A DNA stretch of 64,000 nt from NCBI GenBank assembly GCA_000708835.1, contig DF237083.1, positions 62,001-126,000 on the forward strand, given 5' to 3'. Below are positions 22,996-34,700 of this stretch, in pieces. The stretch is from Klebsormidium nitens. Lineage: Eukaryota > Streptophyta > Klebsormidiophyceae > Klebsormidiales > Klebsormidiaceae. Below the pieces are notes generated by a model that saw only the letters and a program-made list of their open reading frames with translations, was not told the origin of the DNA and searched no databases. Each line of letters opens with the position of its first letter. Positions within the stretch are counted from its first letter, which is position 1. A program made the translations under genes and the position numbers.

Positions 22996-25900
22996 ATGAC
23001 GTCGTCTGCGGGCCATGCCGGGGGTCCCTTGCAGCGGCCCGCTGCACGTACGAAGGCAGCGGCTACCAAGGAGACAGAAACCCTCATCAGCCGCGAGCTG
23101 TCTCTCAGCGAATGGGCCAAACAGGAGGCAGAGGAGGTGCCGTCTTCTCTCACAGAAGTCCCTTCTACCTCAGGCGAAGATGTGGAACGGTCGGGTTGGT
23201 TGGATGCGATCGTGGGTTACTTGGCAAAGAGCAGCCGGAAGAAACGGGAGCTGAGGGCCAAGCTGCACGAAGAGGGGCTGGTGCAGATTGCGGCGGAGAC
23301 GCTGACGTTCTGGCAGAAGATATGGCACTATGTCTTTGTGGACCCGTACGAGCGCGTCAATGTCTGGAGCCATGGGGTATGTGTCAATCTCACTCTTGCC
23401 CCATTGCCTGTTGCGTATCGCCAATCTACAGTGTACAATTGAATCAAATTCCAAACATTGGCCCCAGGCAAATCATCAATGCACAACGGGCTGGCGGCTG
23501 GGTCAGGCCGCATGAGAATCTGCATGCACTTGGCTGATTGTTCCGCTTTTGTGAGACTTCAGTTATCCAAATGCCAGCCGGGGTCAGCTTTGGTGATCAG
23601 ATTCAGACAGCTCTCGTTTGAGTGTGTTCGGGCTGTTTGGATGCATGAATCCTAAGGGCTTTCTCGAAAATTCATTTTGTTCACCGTTTTGCCCTGGTCC
23701 ACATTCTGGCCCCCTGAACGCTGCTGGTGGCGGAATAGTGGTCTCACTTTCCTGATGAAGGCATCACTTGTTCGCGAAACTGTCACCTTTGGTATGATTG
23801 ATTTCAGTCCTTCACACAAGGAACAACTGTTGTGATAGCAGTCCTGTTGTTGGATTTGGAAACCTTCTAGTTGAGCCAGCGGGAGGTCATCAAAAGGTGG
23901 CGACACTTGGCCTGACTATCCTTCGGGCTCCGTCCTGACCTGCTTCTGGCCCTAGTGTTTACCCTCTCACTCCCCATGCCCCAGGTGTCAACAGCTATAT
24001 CTGAAAATTAAAGCACTTGTCCCCAGAATCTAGGGGCGTAATCTTCCCCTCAAATTTGACACTAATTTTGAGCCCACTCTTTTGGAACTGGTTTCTTCTC
24101 TTCAACCTTCCAGTTGCGCTGTCATTGCAGTTGGGGGCGCTCTTCTTCCTTTGTTATGCAGTCTGGGGCCGTGTCGGGTGGCTCTTCCCCCTGTGCGCTT
24201 GCACGACGCACCTGCTCTCAGTGGTATGTCCCCCTAAGGGATCCTCAGTGAAAACCTGAACCTTTGGAGGTGGTGACGTCTCGTATCTTTTATCTTGTGG
24301 GGGACCCAGAATGTCCAATAAGCTTAAACAATCAGTTGCGTGCTGCCCGACTGCTTGAGGCTTCTGGTAAACAGGAAGTCGATGAACTGTGCAGGCACCC
24401 ACATGTGTGCAGGGTGAGTGCATATATATATACGACCCGACATGGGCTCCTGACTGCCTACTAAGCTTCAAGTCAATATCTGTTCTTCTTTTTACCCCAG
24501 GAAGAGCATGCCAGAGAGTTCTGCTGTGGCACGAACCCTTTGCAGAACAGAGCAGGAGTGCCTTCTGGTTTTCCTTGCCCCTTGACTTTGTTCCAGTTCC
24601 ATATGACTGACGGCCGCTTGGACTCCTGCAGGGAGCCCACATTTACCCCGGTAGCCTGATGACTGAGAAGCTGGACCATCTTGGGATCGTAAGTCCTTCT
24701 GTATCCCTTCTCCGTTTCGTTGAGACAGCGGAAAACTGGATGCCGGCTTCCAAGCTGGCATTGTCCAACTTACAGCGCTTGCAATGCAGCGGGTACTGGA
24801 GCACCAAGCTCTTCAGGTTCATGTAAGCAGAGCTCCTTTTGCAAGATTCAAAGTCCCGAGATTGAGCCACATTTAACTAGGGAATGCGTCGTAACCAACT
24901 GGATGACGACGTTGATTCGTGCTCGCCTCCCTTCGTTTCCTGGGGCTCGCAGAATCTTTTGTTTGCGTAAATGTTTGGTCGTTGTTGGTTCCTTGCTGAA
25001 GAAGTTAAGCCGTGAGGTCCTTCTTCCATTTAAGGAATGTCATGGCTCTGTCCTCCAGATAGTCGAAACGGCGATTTGCACCTCCGACCCACAACAGTCT
25101 CCATCGAGTGCACACATGCAAATGCTTCGCGTCCCTCTTCCCCCCCAGGTTTTCCTCATCGTCGGTACCCCCCTGAGCATCGACGAGGCCCTCAGCTGGC
25201 GTCTCGGCGGCCGCCTCTATGCCAAGTACATCATCCCGGCCATTGGTTCCGCAGCCGTGCTTCCGGACGAGCCTCGCGTGCTCGGTTTCGTAGCGGGTTC
25301 AATAGCGCTCTTAGGCGTGTACCAGCATCTGCTGTGGGAAGTGGTGAGGGGCCGGGATCCTTTCACGCTAGGACAGGTGCGTCCGGGGGAGGGTAGCTGT
25401 ACGGTCCTTTTGTCTTGGTGATTCCGCGTTTCCAGATGGCCTCAATCAGCTTAATCTGCGTAAGTTTGTTTTGAATAGATGGCGCTAACTTTGAGAAAGC
25501 CTCCCGACGTGTTTTCTTCGAGAATTCTCTATTTTTTGATCCTTCTGATCCTATCTTGGCTTGAGGAGTGGAAGATGAAACACGTTCCCTACTTCTGTGA
25601 CGACCGTCTCAAATAACCCAGCCGAGTGTCACTCGGTTTGCAGCTTTCGCTTTCTGTTTCGGCACTGGTAACTGCACTCGTGCGTTATAGCTCGCTCATA
25701 ACTTCCTTACAAAAACGAAGGAAGTTACCCTCAGCTTTTGAGAAGCGCATACCTTTTCGTCCGCAGATCATGCTGGCTGAGCTGGCACTCTACTTGAGCG
25801 TGGCGTTCCTCTTCCTGAAGGGCGGGAACCACCACCGGAGCAAGGTACGCCAACCTACGCGGCTCTCTTTATGTGCTACGAATCTGCTTCTTTTGGCCTG

Positions 25901-26208
25901 CTGCAAACAGTGAGTCACACATGCTTCGAGCGGCAGGATTCACACCGAAACTATTGGTACGAATGTATTTCTGCTTAAGCAAATTAGTAGACGTTGCAGA
26001 CGCTTTAGATTATATATTCTGTTGCTACGTCCAACAAATCGCCTGGGTTTTTTCATTTCAGGCCTCTCACGCCCGTCTTTCTAATGTGCAGTGGGCCCTT
26101 GCCGATCATCACTTAGCCCACTACTGTGTGACGGTAGCCAGCGTCCTTCATCTCGTTTGGCTGCACCATATACGAGCAGAGTCGGTACAGGGGTACCAAA
26201 CGACGTGA
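22996..26208 (+). CDS. PAQR / hemolysin-III (CREST superfamily) seven-helix membrane protein
   Basis: Six exons, all phase 0: 22996-23376, 24131-24223, 24632-24688, 25149-25376, 25767-25844 and 26062-26208 (327 aa). A charged cytosolic N-terminus of about 110 residues leads to ERVNVWSHG joined to LGALFF. This resembles the ExxNxWxHxxG entry motif of PAQR/HlyIII proteins. Next come SVGAH (the S-x3-H motif), EKLDHLGIVFLIVGT (the LDH...GT motif) and, in the last exon, DHHLAHYCVTVASVLH with the H-x3-H pair. The Ser/His/Asp/His set is the presumed zinc site of the superfamily. Hydrophobic segments number about seven. The last exon is accepted because it supplies the expected His pair in phase. Members include lipid hydrolases and receptors; the substrate here is unknown. 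Confidence 0.75.
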
Positions 26209-28152
26209 GGAGCCGAGTTAGTGGATAGGAGACGGTCAAAGGTGCTTGAGTCTCTGGTTCTTTTAATGGACGTCAACGTGAGAATTGTTCTCCAAGCAGA
26301 AGTAGGTCTATGTAGGTCGCACGCCCCTCCATATCGAAATCTGGCTGACGTTTGGAATCCCTCATGTGAAGAACGGCTTAATTTATGCATTCGCATTCCG
26401 TTGCTTTGAGCTTTTTCACAGCTATTTGATTGCTTTTCTGGTTGAAGTTGCCGCTTGAGGTTGGACACGATGTTGTGTCGCTTATAACCGTGATAGCTGC
26501 GTGGCCCACCGGGCTGGTATGGTCATGGGCAGATAAAAGAGAACGTACATCAATGAAACTCGACAGTTGGCATGTGTGAGCGCGTCTACGATTGGCAACT
26601 GCATGTCCAAGTCATGGTGTCAGGCTATACCTACATGCACGGCTTGCTTCATTGATCGTATATATACGACTTCGTGCACACGGTGCCCTCTTAGCCTTCG
26701 AGCTTTCTAGAGTCATTGAGATCGCGAAGCACACGCACATGCTAGCATCATCATATCTGAATCAAACTTTTATATCTTTGCTTTATCATGCGGACGTAAT
26801 TGTCACGTGTCGAACTCGGTAAGCACTCGCCGCATGACAATCAATGATTCGGCATGGCCCGGCACTGATCCATCCGGAATTACTATGAGGAATGATCGCA
26901 GGAACTTAGCCTCTAGGTTCGTATATGCACTGCAGCCCTATCAGAAGGTTAAATCTACAACTTGTCCGCGATCTCAGGTATATGGGTCACTAAGGCATGC
27001 ATTCGTGCATTCTGTTGACGTCAGTGACTTGAGGATGGGCTCGCATTATCATCATCACTGAGGCCTGCTTAGTACGTCCACGTCCAGATCGATGTGCCAG
27101 TATCTTGCATAGAGAGCATGCTCTTGCATGAACAGTTGATATTCAGAATGTCATGGCGTGGTCGATCCAGCGTGCACCTTTTACACTTTGCAGAAAACTT
27201 GCACACATACAAGGCAGGTTCTGGTCCAATCAGGTGAGCCAAATGACCTTCTATGAGAAATACTTCAAGTTCGCCAACGAGGTATTATGGGCACCGTACA
27301 CTTGAATCGGAACACTTGGATGCACCGGCTTCTATGCCTTCAACATTGGCAACCCTTGTAGGCCGCCTCACTAATACTGGAAAGAAGCCACTGAGCTTAT
27401 AAGTCTTATAAGAGGAGGTGAAAAAGCTGAAAAGTTGGAACGGCCTCTAACGTGCCATCTCAAACTTTTAGCTCGGATCCGTATCCTCGTTTCGGGCTCT
27501 TTTCGTTTGAAGCGCTTTCAGATGTTGAATTGTGTGGCAGGCAGGTTGATAGTCGTTTCTTCAAGTCTTGATCGGTTGCCAACTTTTTGTTTTCGCCTCT
27601 CGAAGACTGAAGCCAACTTAGCACTTCCTAAAGACTTCGCTGATCCGCAGTCTACACTCTCCTATGGTAGTCTCTTTTAAAGACCCCAGTGCCGGAATCA
27701 TTCGTCTCCGGAAGCCTGAGGATCTGAGAGACACCGATCTGCTGAGAGTCTCTACCTAATCTTTGGCTACAACTGCGGCGGTGCGTTTCAGGACAATACC
27801 CCTCTACTGTAAGCTTTCCCAAAGCTGCACCAATGAGAACGTTCTTTGACAAGCGAGAGCGATATGTCATAACGAAAAAAATGGATACTTCCAAGGTATT
27901 AAGCGGTGGTTCAAGAAGAGGGGCGCCCTGGTAATTGCACTGCTTGCGGTGAAAACCTCTGGCAGCCCTAGAGCATCAAATAGTCATCAAGCGCTCCAAT
28001 AACTCGGACTCGAGATCTGGCACTTAATTCGGACCAGCTAGAAGGAGAGCGGGAGGGGTGGCGGGGGGCGGAGCCCCCCCGTTTTGCCTAGGAGAATGGT
28101 ACGCTGTGTAGAGAACGGGGCAAAAAGTGCCCAAACCGCCCACAATTATGCC
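26209..28152. other. Intergenic, no supported gene
   Basis: Nearly 2 kb of spacer. A GC-rich inverted repeat (GGGGGGC-GGAG-CCCCCCC) at about 28063-28080 is the only structure noted. Short open frames carry no signatures. Confidence 0.5.
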
Positions 28153-28157
28153 AAAAA
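28153..28157 (-). terminator. Pol III T-run terminator after tRNA-Ala
   Basis: Five consecutive T on the minus strand begin 6 nt after the tRNA discriminator base, as expected for RNA polymerase III termination. Confidence 0.7.
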
Positions 28158-28162
28158 TAGTG

Positions 28163-28259
28163 TGGAGAAGTTGGGTATCGATCCCAATACCTCTCGCAAG
28201 TGCTGACGTCGTAATGACCTCGTGCTAAGCGAGCGCTCTACCATCTGAGCTACATCCCC
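28163..28259 (-). tRNA. tRNA-Ala(AGC) with a 24-nt intron
   Basis: The minus strand reads GGGGATGTAGCTCAGATGG as acceptor strand and D arm (A box). It then has anticodon arm CTCGC-TTAGCA...T-GCGAG and T arm TTGGG-ATCGATA-CCCAA (B box), ending in A at 28163. The anticodon is AGC. Between position 37 (A) and 38 (T) are 24 extra bases, the canonical site of eukaryotic tRNA introns; removing them leaves 73 nt with a normal seven-base anticodon loop. The ATCGATA T-loop is normal for plant nuclear tRNA-Ala as I recall it. One acceptor-stem pair is a T-T mismatch (sixth pair). A T-run terminator follows. Confidence 0.85.
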
Positions 28260-29951
28260 TGATCCGATTGGCCCTAAACACCATAAAAATGTTATAGACT
28301 CATTTTGCAAAGTACAGCTGTGAAAAGGGACGGGGGGGCTGCGCACCCCGCACCCCCCGGGCCCGCGCGGCTTCAATTCTGCCCACTGCAAGAAGCAAGA
28401 CTCAGAGTCAGAGTCAGAGTCAGAGCTCAGTTACACAGCTTGCTTCTGGGTTTTGCTCCATTGGGAGTGTTCATGAGGCCGAGAGGTGGACATAGATGAT
28501 AGAGTAGTTGCCTTCTGACTTTCTGACAGCTGGCGGAGGCAGCTGAACAGCATTGTGTTGCAAGCACCTGCACACGATTACATCAACACCCCGCTGAATG
28601 CAGAATTGACACTCATTAGCCTTCTCATAGTAGGAAGACGTGAGGGGTATTGAAATAAGCAATAGTCTCTGAGTGGCAGAGGGTGGGGAAGGCGCACTGC
28701 AGAACGCGGCGAAGGAGCAATTGCATTTGTGATAATGTAAGTCCCAGCTCGGCGTCAATTCTTGAAAGGCTTGAGAACAAGCAATGCATCTACAATGAGC
28801 AATATTGCATCTTCAACCAACTTGGAGAACTATTTAAGGGCCGCTTGCTTTCACAGCATTGTACGTATTGCTGTGCGCTCGCAGAGAAAATCTGGTGGTG
28901 AGCTGAACATTGCTTATACACAGAAAAAGGTGGTGGTGGCTGCTGGCAAACCCACGAAGTACAACAGCATTGTTGGGGCACTAAGATAAAATCTTCTGCA
29001 AGAGATCTTGTATATTGTCCCTTTTGATATAGTCTCACAACGCAGCTGGGGGCGCCTCCGCTTTTGAGACAGTTGGGCCCATTGCAAGGCTGCACATTTG
29101 ATACTTGTGTACTTTTCCAATCTAGTTGCATCAGTTGAGAAGCGAAGGGCTCACAAAGAGCGCACGTGCCCCGAGGCAGACGTCAGTGATTCTGTCAGGC
29201 GGCTCTTGTCTTTCTGCTGAAGCTTGGCTCCTTGGATCTGATACACGGGAGTTTATGTATAGCATAGCAGTCAGTCTTCTGATTGAAAGAAGACAGAGAT
29301 GGGGCGCAAATCTCCTCATCATATTTTGTCTACAGAAGAACGGGGGGCATCTCTGAGCTGATTCAGTTCCCAGACACAGAGTTGGGAGAGTGAACTTAGT
29401 TTTCAAAGTTCTGGTGGCTTTGATTTCGCAAAGGTTCACCCTTTTAACTGTCTGTGATTGTTCCTCTCTGGGCTACTTAGTACTCACAGTGTTCTTGTCT
29501 TGTCTGAGCTGGACGATGCCCATACTTTGACTGGTAGCTTATGCGTTCATACCAACAAGATAAAGAGAACTGGTCAATATCGCCTAAGAACCCCCTATTC
29601 CTCTTTGTGTGCCTATGTCAGATCGGCCGGCTTCGCTTTGTTTCCACACTCAGGCAGAGTCGAGTCACACTATACTTTTCCTGCAGTCAGTCAAACATAA
29701 ACGTTCTGTGGTATGATTTTGACAAGCAATCCTGCCACTTCTGCAGGCTGTTTGAAGGTTTGCGCGTCATCAGTGACCAGCCCTTCAGCCGCCCGTGATA
29801 TTAGCTACACTGCACGCGGAGGGTGGTGGAGACTTTATGGTTCAGCGACCAGGAGATACGATCCGTCAGCAGCATCCGCTGTGCTGCAAAACCAGGTGGA
29901 GTTACTTTGCCTGCCGCCAGCAATAAGAACCCTGCTAATGATTCCGCAGTC
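28260..29951. other. Intergenic and 5' leader of coiled-coil copy 1
   Basis: A GC-rich patch at about 28327-28375 and a short GAGTCA microsatellite (about 28401-28424) lie near the tRNA. The last 130 bp or so (about 29815-29930) resemble the leader of copy 2 (about 34978-35075). No other gene is supported. Confidence 0.5.
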
Positions 29952-31370
29952 ATGGGGGGGCGGAAAAGAACAGGGCCGGAAAGACTGGTGGAGGAGAAGC
30001 ATGAATTGGCATTGAAGAGTAGAAAACTGGGACAGACAACATGCCAGCGGCTAGTGTTGGAAGGGGCTTGCTCGATGGGTGAGGAAAGCGGTGGGGAAGG
30101 AGGGGAAGCGATTATGCCCACTGGAGGCTGCGTCCATGTGGTATCTGGAGCAGAATTTTTTGCTCAAGAGGGGGCAGGAGGACGAGAGGAACGGAACGAG
30201 CCGATTCTGGGCGCTCAGGATATGGAGGCGGGGTTGGCGTGGCTGGAGCGCTGCTTGGAGGCCGAAGTTGAGCGGTGGAACGACGAAGTTGTCCGAAGGG
30301 AGGCGGCGGAGGCGGACACTGCGACAGCGGAGAGAAGGGCTGCGCAGCTGGAAACGGAGGTGATCCGGTTGAAAGGTCTGCTCGTCGAGAAGGACCCAGC
30401 AGTAGATGAGAGGAGGGGAGTGGAGTTTGCCAAGGCGTCAGTGGAAGCAAGAGCAGAAGAGGGACCTGAGGATGCGGAAACGGGGTCGGAATGGGCAAAG
30501 ATGGGCGCAGAGGGCATGGATGAGCGAACAGAGAAGGTGCATAAGAGGTTGAAAGACGCCGATAAGATGGTGGCGGAGGCAAAGGTCGCAGCAGAAGCTC
30601 CGAAGAACAAAGCGGAAGCTGCGACGACAAGGATGGAAGAGGCGAATACAAGGGCAGCGGCCTTTACGCGTGCGTTTGCTGAGCAGACGGGTCGTGTAAC
30701 TAGAGCGGAGGCTGTGGCGGCACTGGCGCAAGCAGGAGCGGATGCCCTTGCAAGAGAGTTGGCACAGACCAAGAACGCCGAAAAGGGCCTTGAGATGGTC
30801 GGGGCCGGCAGGCTGAGACAGTTGCTCCTGGAGAAGAGCCACGCGTTGGACGAAGCGAATGCAAGAGCGGAGAAAGCGGAAATGGATCTAGCGCGCGCAA
30901 ATGTTTTGGGCGTTGCGAGTGCGAGAGTTGGGAAAGGAGAACGCAATCTTGCTGACGAAGTGGCGTGTCGAGTGGGTGCGGAGACGGCTGCCGCAATCAC
31001 GCGAGAAAATGCGCACGGTCTTGCCAGAGAGCTGGAGCGATGTAAGACCCGTCCGGAAACAGCGGAGTCGGTCAGCGCCTTAGCTAACGCCAGGTTAGCC
31101 GGGATGCAAGCCGAGGTTGCTGGCCTGAAACGGTTGCTTGTTGAGAAGGATCGAGCGGCGAAAGAAGCAAAAGCCAGAGCGGAAGAGGCGGAAAAACGGA
31201 GAGCGGAAGAGGCGATTGCGAGAACAAACTGGGCAAGTGCAAGAGCCGAAGAAGCGGGCGACTCGGTCACTGAGGATTTGACACAGCGGGTCCGGGCACA
31301 GTCGACGGCAGGAATTGGGCAAACAGGCAATCGGCATGCGAAAAAAGTGGCGCAACCGGGGGAGTGTTGA
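29952..31370 (+). CDS. Ala/Glu-rich coiled-coil family protein, copy 1 (472 aa, early TGA)
   Basis: The start is the ATG at 29952, aligned with the start of copy 2 (MGGRKR...). After a basic head comes the family signature EPILGAQDMEAGLAWLERCL followed by RWNDEVVRREAAEAD. Several hundred residues of Ala/Glu/Arg-rich heptad-like sequence (AEEAEKRRAEEA and similar) predict a long coiled coil. The frame stops at TGA 31368-31370, but the same frame continues to 31724 with sequence matching copy 2, so the protein is truncated relative to it. No membrane segment or catalytic motif is seen. No known family is recognised; a structural or filament role is only a guess from composition. Confidence 0.6.
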   Translation: MGGRKRTGPERLVEEKHELALKSRKLGQTTCQRLVLEGACSMGEESGGEGGEAIMPTGGCVHVVSGAEFFAQEGAGGREERNEPILGAQDMEAGLAWLERCLEAEVERWNDEVVRREAAEADTATAERRAAQLETEVIRLKGLLVEKDPAVDERRGVEFAKASVEARAEEGPEDAETGSEWAKMGAEGMDERTEKVHKRLKDADKMVAEAKVAAEAPKNKAEAATTRMEEANTRAAAFTRAFAEQTGRVTRAEAVAALAQAGADALARELAQTKNAEKGLEMVGAGRLRQLLLEKSHALDEANARAEKAEMDLARANVLGVASARVGKGERNLADEVACRVGAETAAAITRENAHGLARELERCKTRPETAESVSALANARLAGMQAEVAGLKRLLVEKDRAAKEAKARAEEAEKRRAEEAIARTNWASARAEEAGDSVTEDLTQRVRAQSTAGIGQTGNRHAKKVAQPGEC

Positions 31371-31724
31371 AAACACGGCGACGCAGAGGCTGCGATCGCG
31401 CAGGCTAAGGTCGCCGCAATGCAGAAGGAACTGGCTCGTGTGACAAGCTTGCTCGTTCACAAGAACGAAGCCCTCCGGAAGGCGGAGTCAGCGGCGGCGT
31501 TGGCGCAAGCACGAGCGAGCGGACTTGCGATGGAGATTGCGAAGATAGCCGCCTGCCAGGCGAGAAGCGGTCCAGGAACGGGGCAAGTGGTGCCAGGGCA
31601 TTCAGTTGATCGGGCTTTCGCGGTTGCTTCTCCGTCGCTGGTTGTTGCGCGCGCAACTGCCCGTCCGGAACGGCGGAACGGCGTGGGACGAGTAAGACCG
31701 GTGGTAGCGGCTGGGCAGCATTAG
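31371..31724 (+). pseudogene. In-frame continuation of coiled-coil copy 1 after its TGA
   Basis: The same reading frame as 29952-31370 continues for 117 codons after one TGA. It matches the corresponding part of copy 2: LARVTSLLVHKNEALRKAES here against LARLTSLLVDRNEGLRKAEW there. It ends with a single RRNGV element where copy 2 has its long repeat. It is either the lost tail of a truncated gene or is reached by readthrough or splicing. Confidence 0.65.
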
Positions 31725-34700
31725 GTGGGTAAAGGAACGGGTGCCAGTTTTACGGTTGTTCTACTCAAGGGGAGTCCACAGATTTCCATGGGGTAAACCG
31801 GATATCTTGGCAGCTTTGTTGCAGCTGCGATTCCGGAGTCTCAGGGGTTTGCTTGTCGGCTGTTTAAGCGTTCAATGCAGCCCTTCTGACGACTGTTCTG
31901 TGGTCTCGTATTGAGCCTCACTCGCGTTTCGCTTATGTCCCTATTTCCCAAGTTTACTTTCACCCTGAGATGGTTCATGCCTGCGGCCCTGTGCTCACGT
32001 CCGCTCCTCTGCAAAACCTAATTCTGCTTTGTCAAGTGTTGTTGCCTTTTTGACAATGCGCGTCCCGGGCTTCATGGAAAGTGGGTTCAGTGAAAGCTTG
32101 GTTTGGTTTGGTTCATTCAAAGGTCACTGTCATTCAGAAAACGGGTCAAGTTTTGATCTGGTGTGCTGTTTCCGTCATTTCAGGTGGCTGCAGTTGACCT
32201 CTTTCGAAGAAGCTGGCCCGGGCGCTCCATAAGCGGATCTCGGTGAGTCCGCAATCAGAGTACGCTTCGTGTGCCTCGCTCGTCTGGCACGGTCCTCTTG
32301 CGGATTTGTTCCGTCAGTCTACAGAGTAGAATCTGGCCGTGTGGCCTTTCGGAATTATCAGTTGAGTTGGCTCTCCATTGCTTGAAAACGGTGAATCAGC
32401 AAATGCTGTGAAGGTTGGTGCATTTTGCTGAGTGTACGGCCGATTGGACAGAAACCCCTCAGGCTGGCGCGTATCTGAGGTATCAATATCCCCAAGTTGA
32501 TCAATGCCCTTAAACATTGCGTCTAAAGTTGTCCAATCTGGGTGATCCGCTCGGCCAGCTCCAGATCGCCGCTGATCGTCGGCAGTGAGGTGCTCGATTT
32601 GTGTGCTGTGAACTCATTACAAGAGCCACGCGACTTTGATTCTCTGTCCCTTGTGCTTTTCGTTGTTGCAGGTCTCGGATCCCAGTGCTTCTTCATAGTC
32701 CTCTCTGGGCTAGACTTGGAGAAAAGCAAACCTGGGTTGAAAACAAAAATCGCAAGAAGCATTGTCGGAACGTTCCCGGGGCCCCGAGGGTGGCGATGCC
32801 CGACTTCTGTGACGTCGTGTTGAGCAAGGTTGCGGAAGGCGTCCCATATTTTCTTGGAGTTGGTCAAGATTGTGAGAACTTTGATAACCGCAGTCATGCC
32901 TCGTCGTAGCGGTAAGGGCTACAAGCAAGTGCACAGCCTTACCTAACTACGACACAAAAGCTTTGGATGATTGTAATCGTGCTTGTGAGGTTTGGCAACT
33001 AGAAACAAAAGTTGCCATTTCCGAACGGTTCAATTCCCCTTCTATCTGTTCGCATGGATTTCGTAAGAGTGGTCGACTAAGTATGCGGGCTGCCCGGCCT
33101 AGGCTTGAAGGCTCAACTGTGTGATGGGTTGATTTGCAGCCTGTGACAAATCATTATCTTGACAAGAGTATTACGAACATCGGCGCTTTCGATGCTGCGG
33201 GCCAAAGTGCAAAATACTATACAGATCATGTGGGCGACTCATTGGTGCGCATCATTCTTAAGCATGAATGTACGCTGGGGAGCTCTAGCGCGCCACTGGA
33301 GCGCATGCGCTGAAGACTGAGCCATGCATGATTGAATATGCCCAGGCTTATATTGTATCAGAGAGTATTGAGAGCATCGAGGCCGGTCCAGATCCAGCCT
33401 ACCATGTCAAATACCTTTTATAAATGTTGCAGAAGAGCATGTTCGACCTAAGCCTGCTGATCCAGAAATGCCAACGTGTAAATATTCTGGTCATGGCGAA
33501 TCGAGTTGCGCCAAATTAATCAATCTCAGATCTCTACAATGCTAGTAGGGCAATCAGGAAGAGGCAGGCGAGAAACCTCTAATGCAGAGATAGACATGTG
33601 AGTCAGTGCCTGGCCTGCGAAGTTCCGACTGGTGTGGGTGAAGTTCGTGCGAGTCGTTTGGCCCCTTGAAAACCCGACTGCACTCACAGTCAATTGAGTG
33701 CACAAATCATGTCTCAGACAGCGTGATGTTCGAGCTAGCCAGCCGCATGATCGTGCCATCGCTTTCTCGCATGGTCAGGCCATCCTAGCTAGCGTGACGA
33801 TCGGACTCTCGCACAAGACGGTCACGTTGCACGGAGAGAAATCTAGATCTTATGTAGCACTGTATTTTCACTCCAAGCGCAGTCCCTTGAATCCGGATAG
33901 GCGGCCAATCTTTTCGTGCAGCCGCTCTCAAGAGGGACTTGCGCGCATCCGGCAGCGCTGTCAAGTTTGCCCGGCGGCTAGCTCTCTGTGGCGCAGGACA
34001 TCTGTCATAGAATGCAGAAAGCTGACTTGGTCGTTGGTGTTCATTCTTTCGTCGGTATTCGCTCCGCATTGTTTAGCAGATCCTCATGCACGGTCAGCTG
34101 CAACAACAGCCAATTGTTTGCAGTCCCTAGCTTCAGCCTCGTTCAACCCTCCCTCTGTAGCAACAAAGTTTTTCAATCAACTAGAGTGGGCGGCACAGAT
34201 ATGTTGACTTGCATTTTGAACATGATTCACAAGCCCAGGCACAACATCTGGGTATGTTCAAAATGCGGGCGGATTGCATGCCTCAGCTGTCTTCTGCGGT
34301 GAACTTCAAAAGCTCCAGCCGATCTGATTGGAGTAGTCGGCGAGTGTCGCAATGGCCTCTTTGAATGGATTTTGAAGCTGTTGTTAGATTCAGCATCAAT
34401 GGTGGTGATTAGGTACCAGGTTCAAGAGTGACAGCTAATCAAAGGGAGTTGCTATGCTTGCAAGGTCTCTTTCCGCTTCTAGCATTGGGATTTGAAGTAA
34501 TGGGCTCAAAGGCTGTTGTCCTATGCTGGAACTTCTGACCAATTGAAGGTAGGATGAAAAAGACCTCATCCCTTGTAAGGGCTCCTGACGTGATTAACTC
34601 AAGTGGTGAAGGGTCTCAAGGCTAAAACATCCTGTGCGGGAATAGGATCTGGGTTTGGCTCCACCTGGTGATGTCTGGTCTCGATGACTGACCTCATTAT

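Noticed and set aside
28146-28391. Minus frame reading DVAQMVERSLSTR
   Set aside because: This is the familiar conceptual translation of a tRNA gene, here tRNA-Ala, not a protein.
30215-31330. Long minus-strand frame (371 codons) antisense to coiled-coil copy 1
   Set aside because: It is the complement of a GC-rich Ala/Glu coding region with few antisense stops; it has Ser/Ala/Phe-rich low-complexity composition and no signature.
32523-32897. Minus ATG frame of 124 codons between coiled-coil copies 1 and 2
   Set aside because: The first 40 residues look protein-like, but there is no recognised family, no splice context and no repeat of it next to the other copies.
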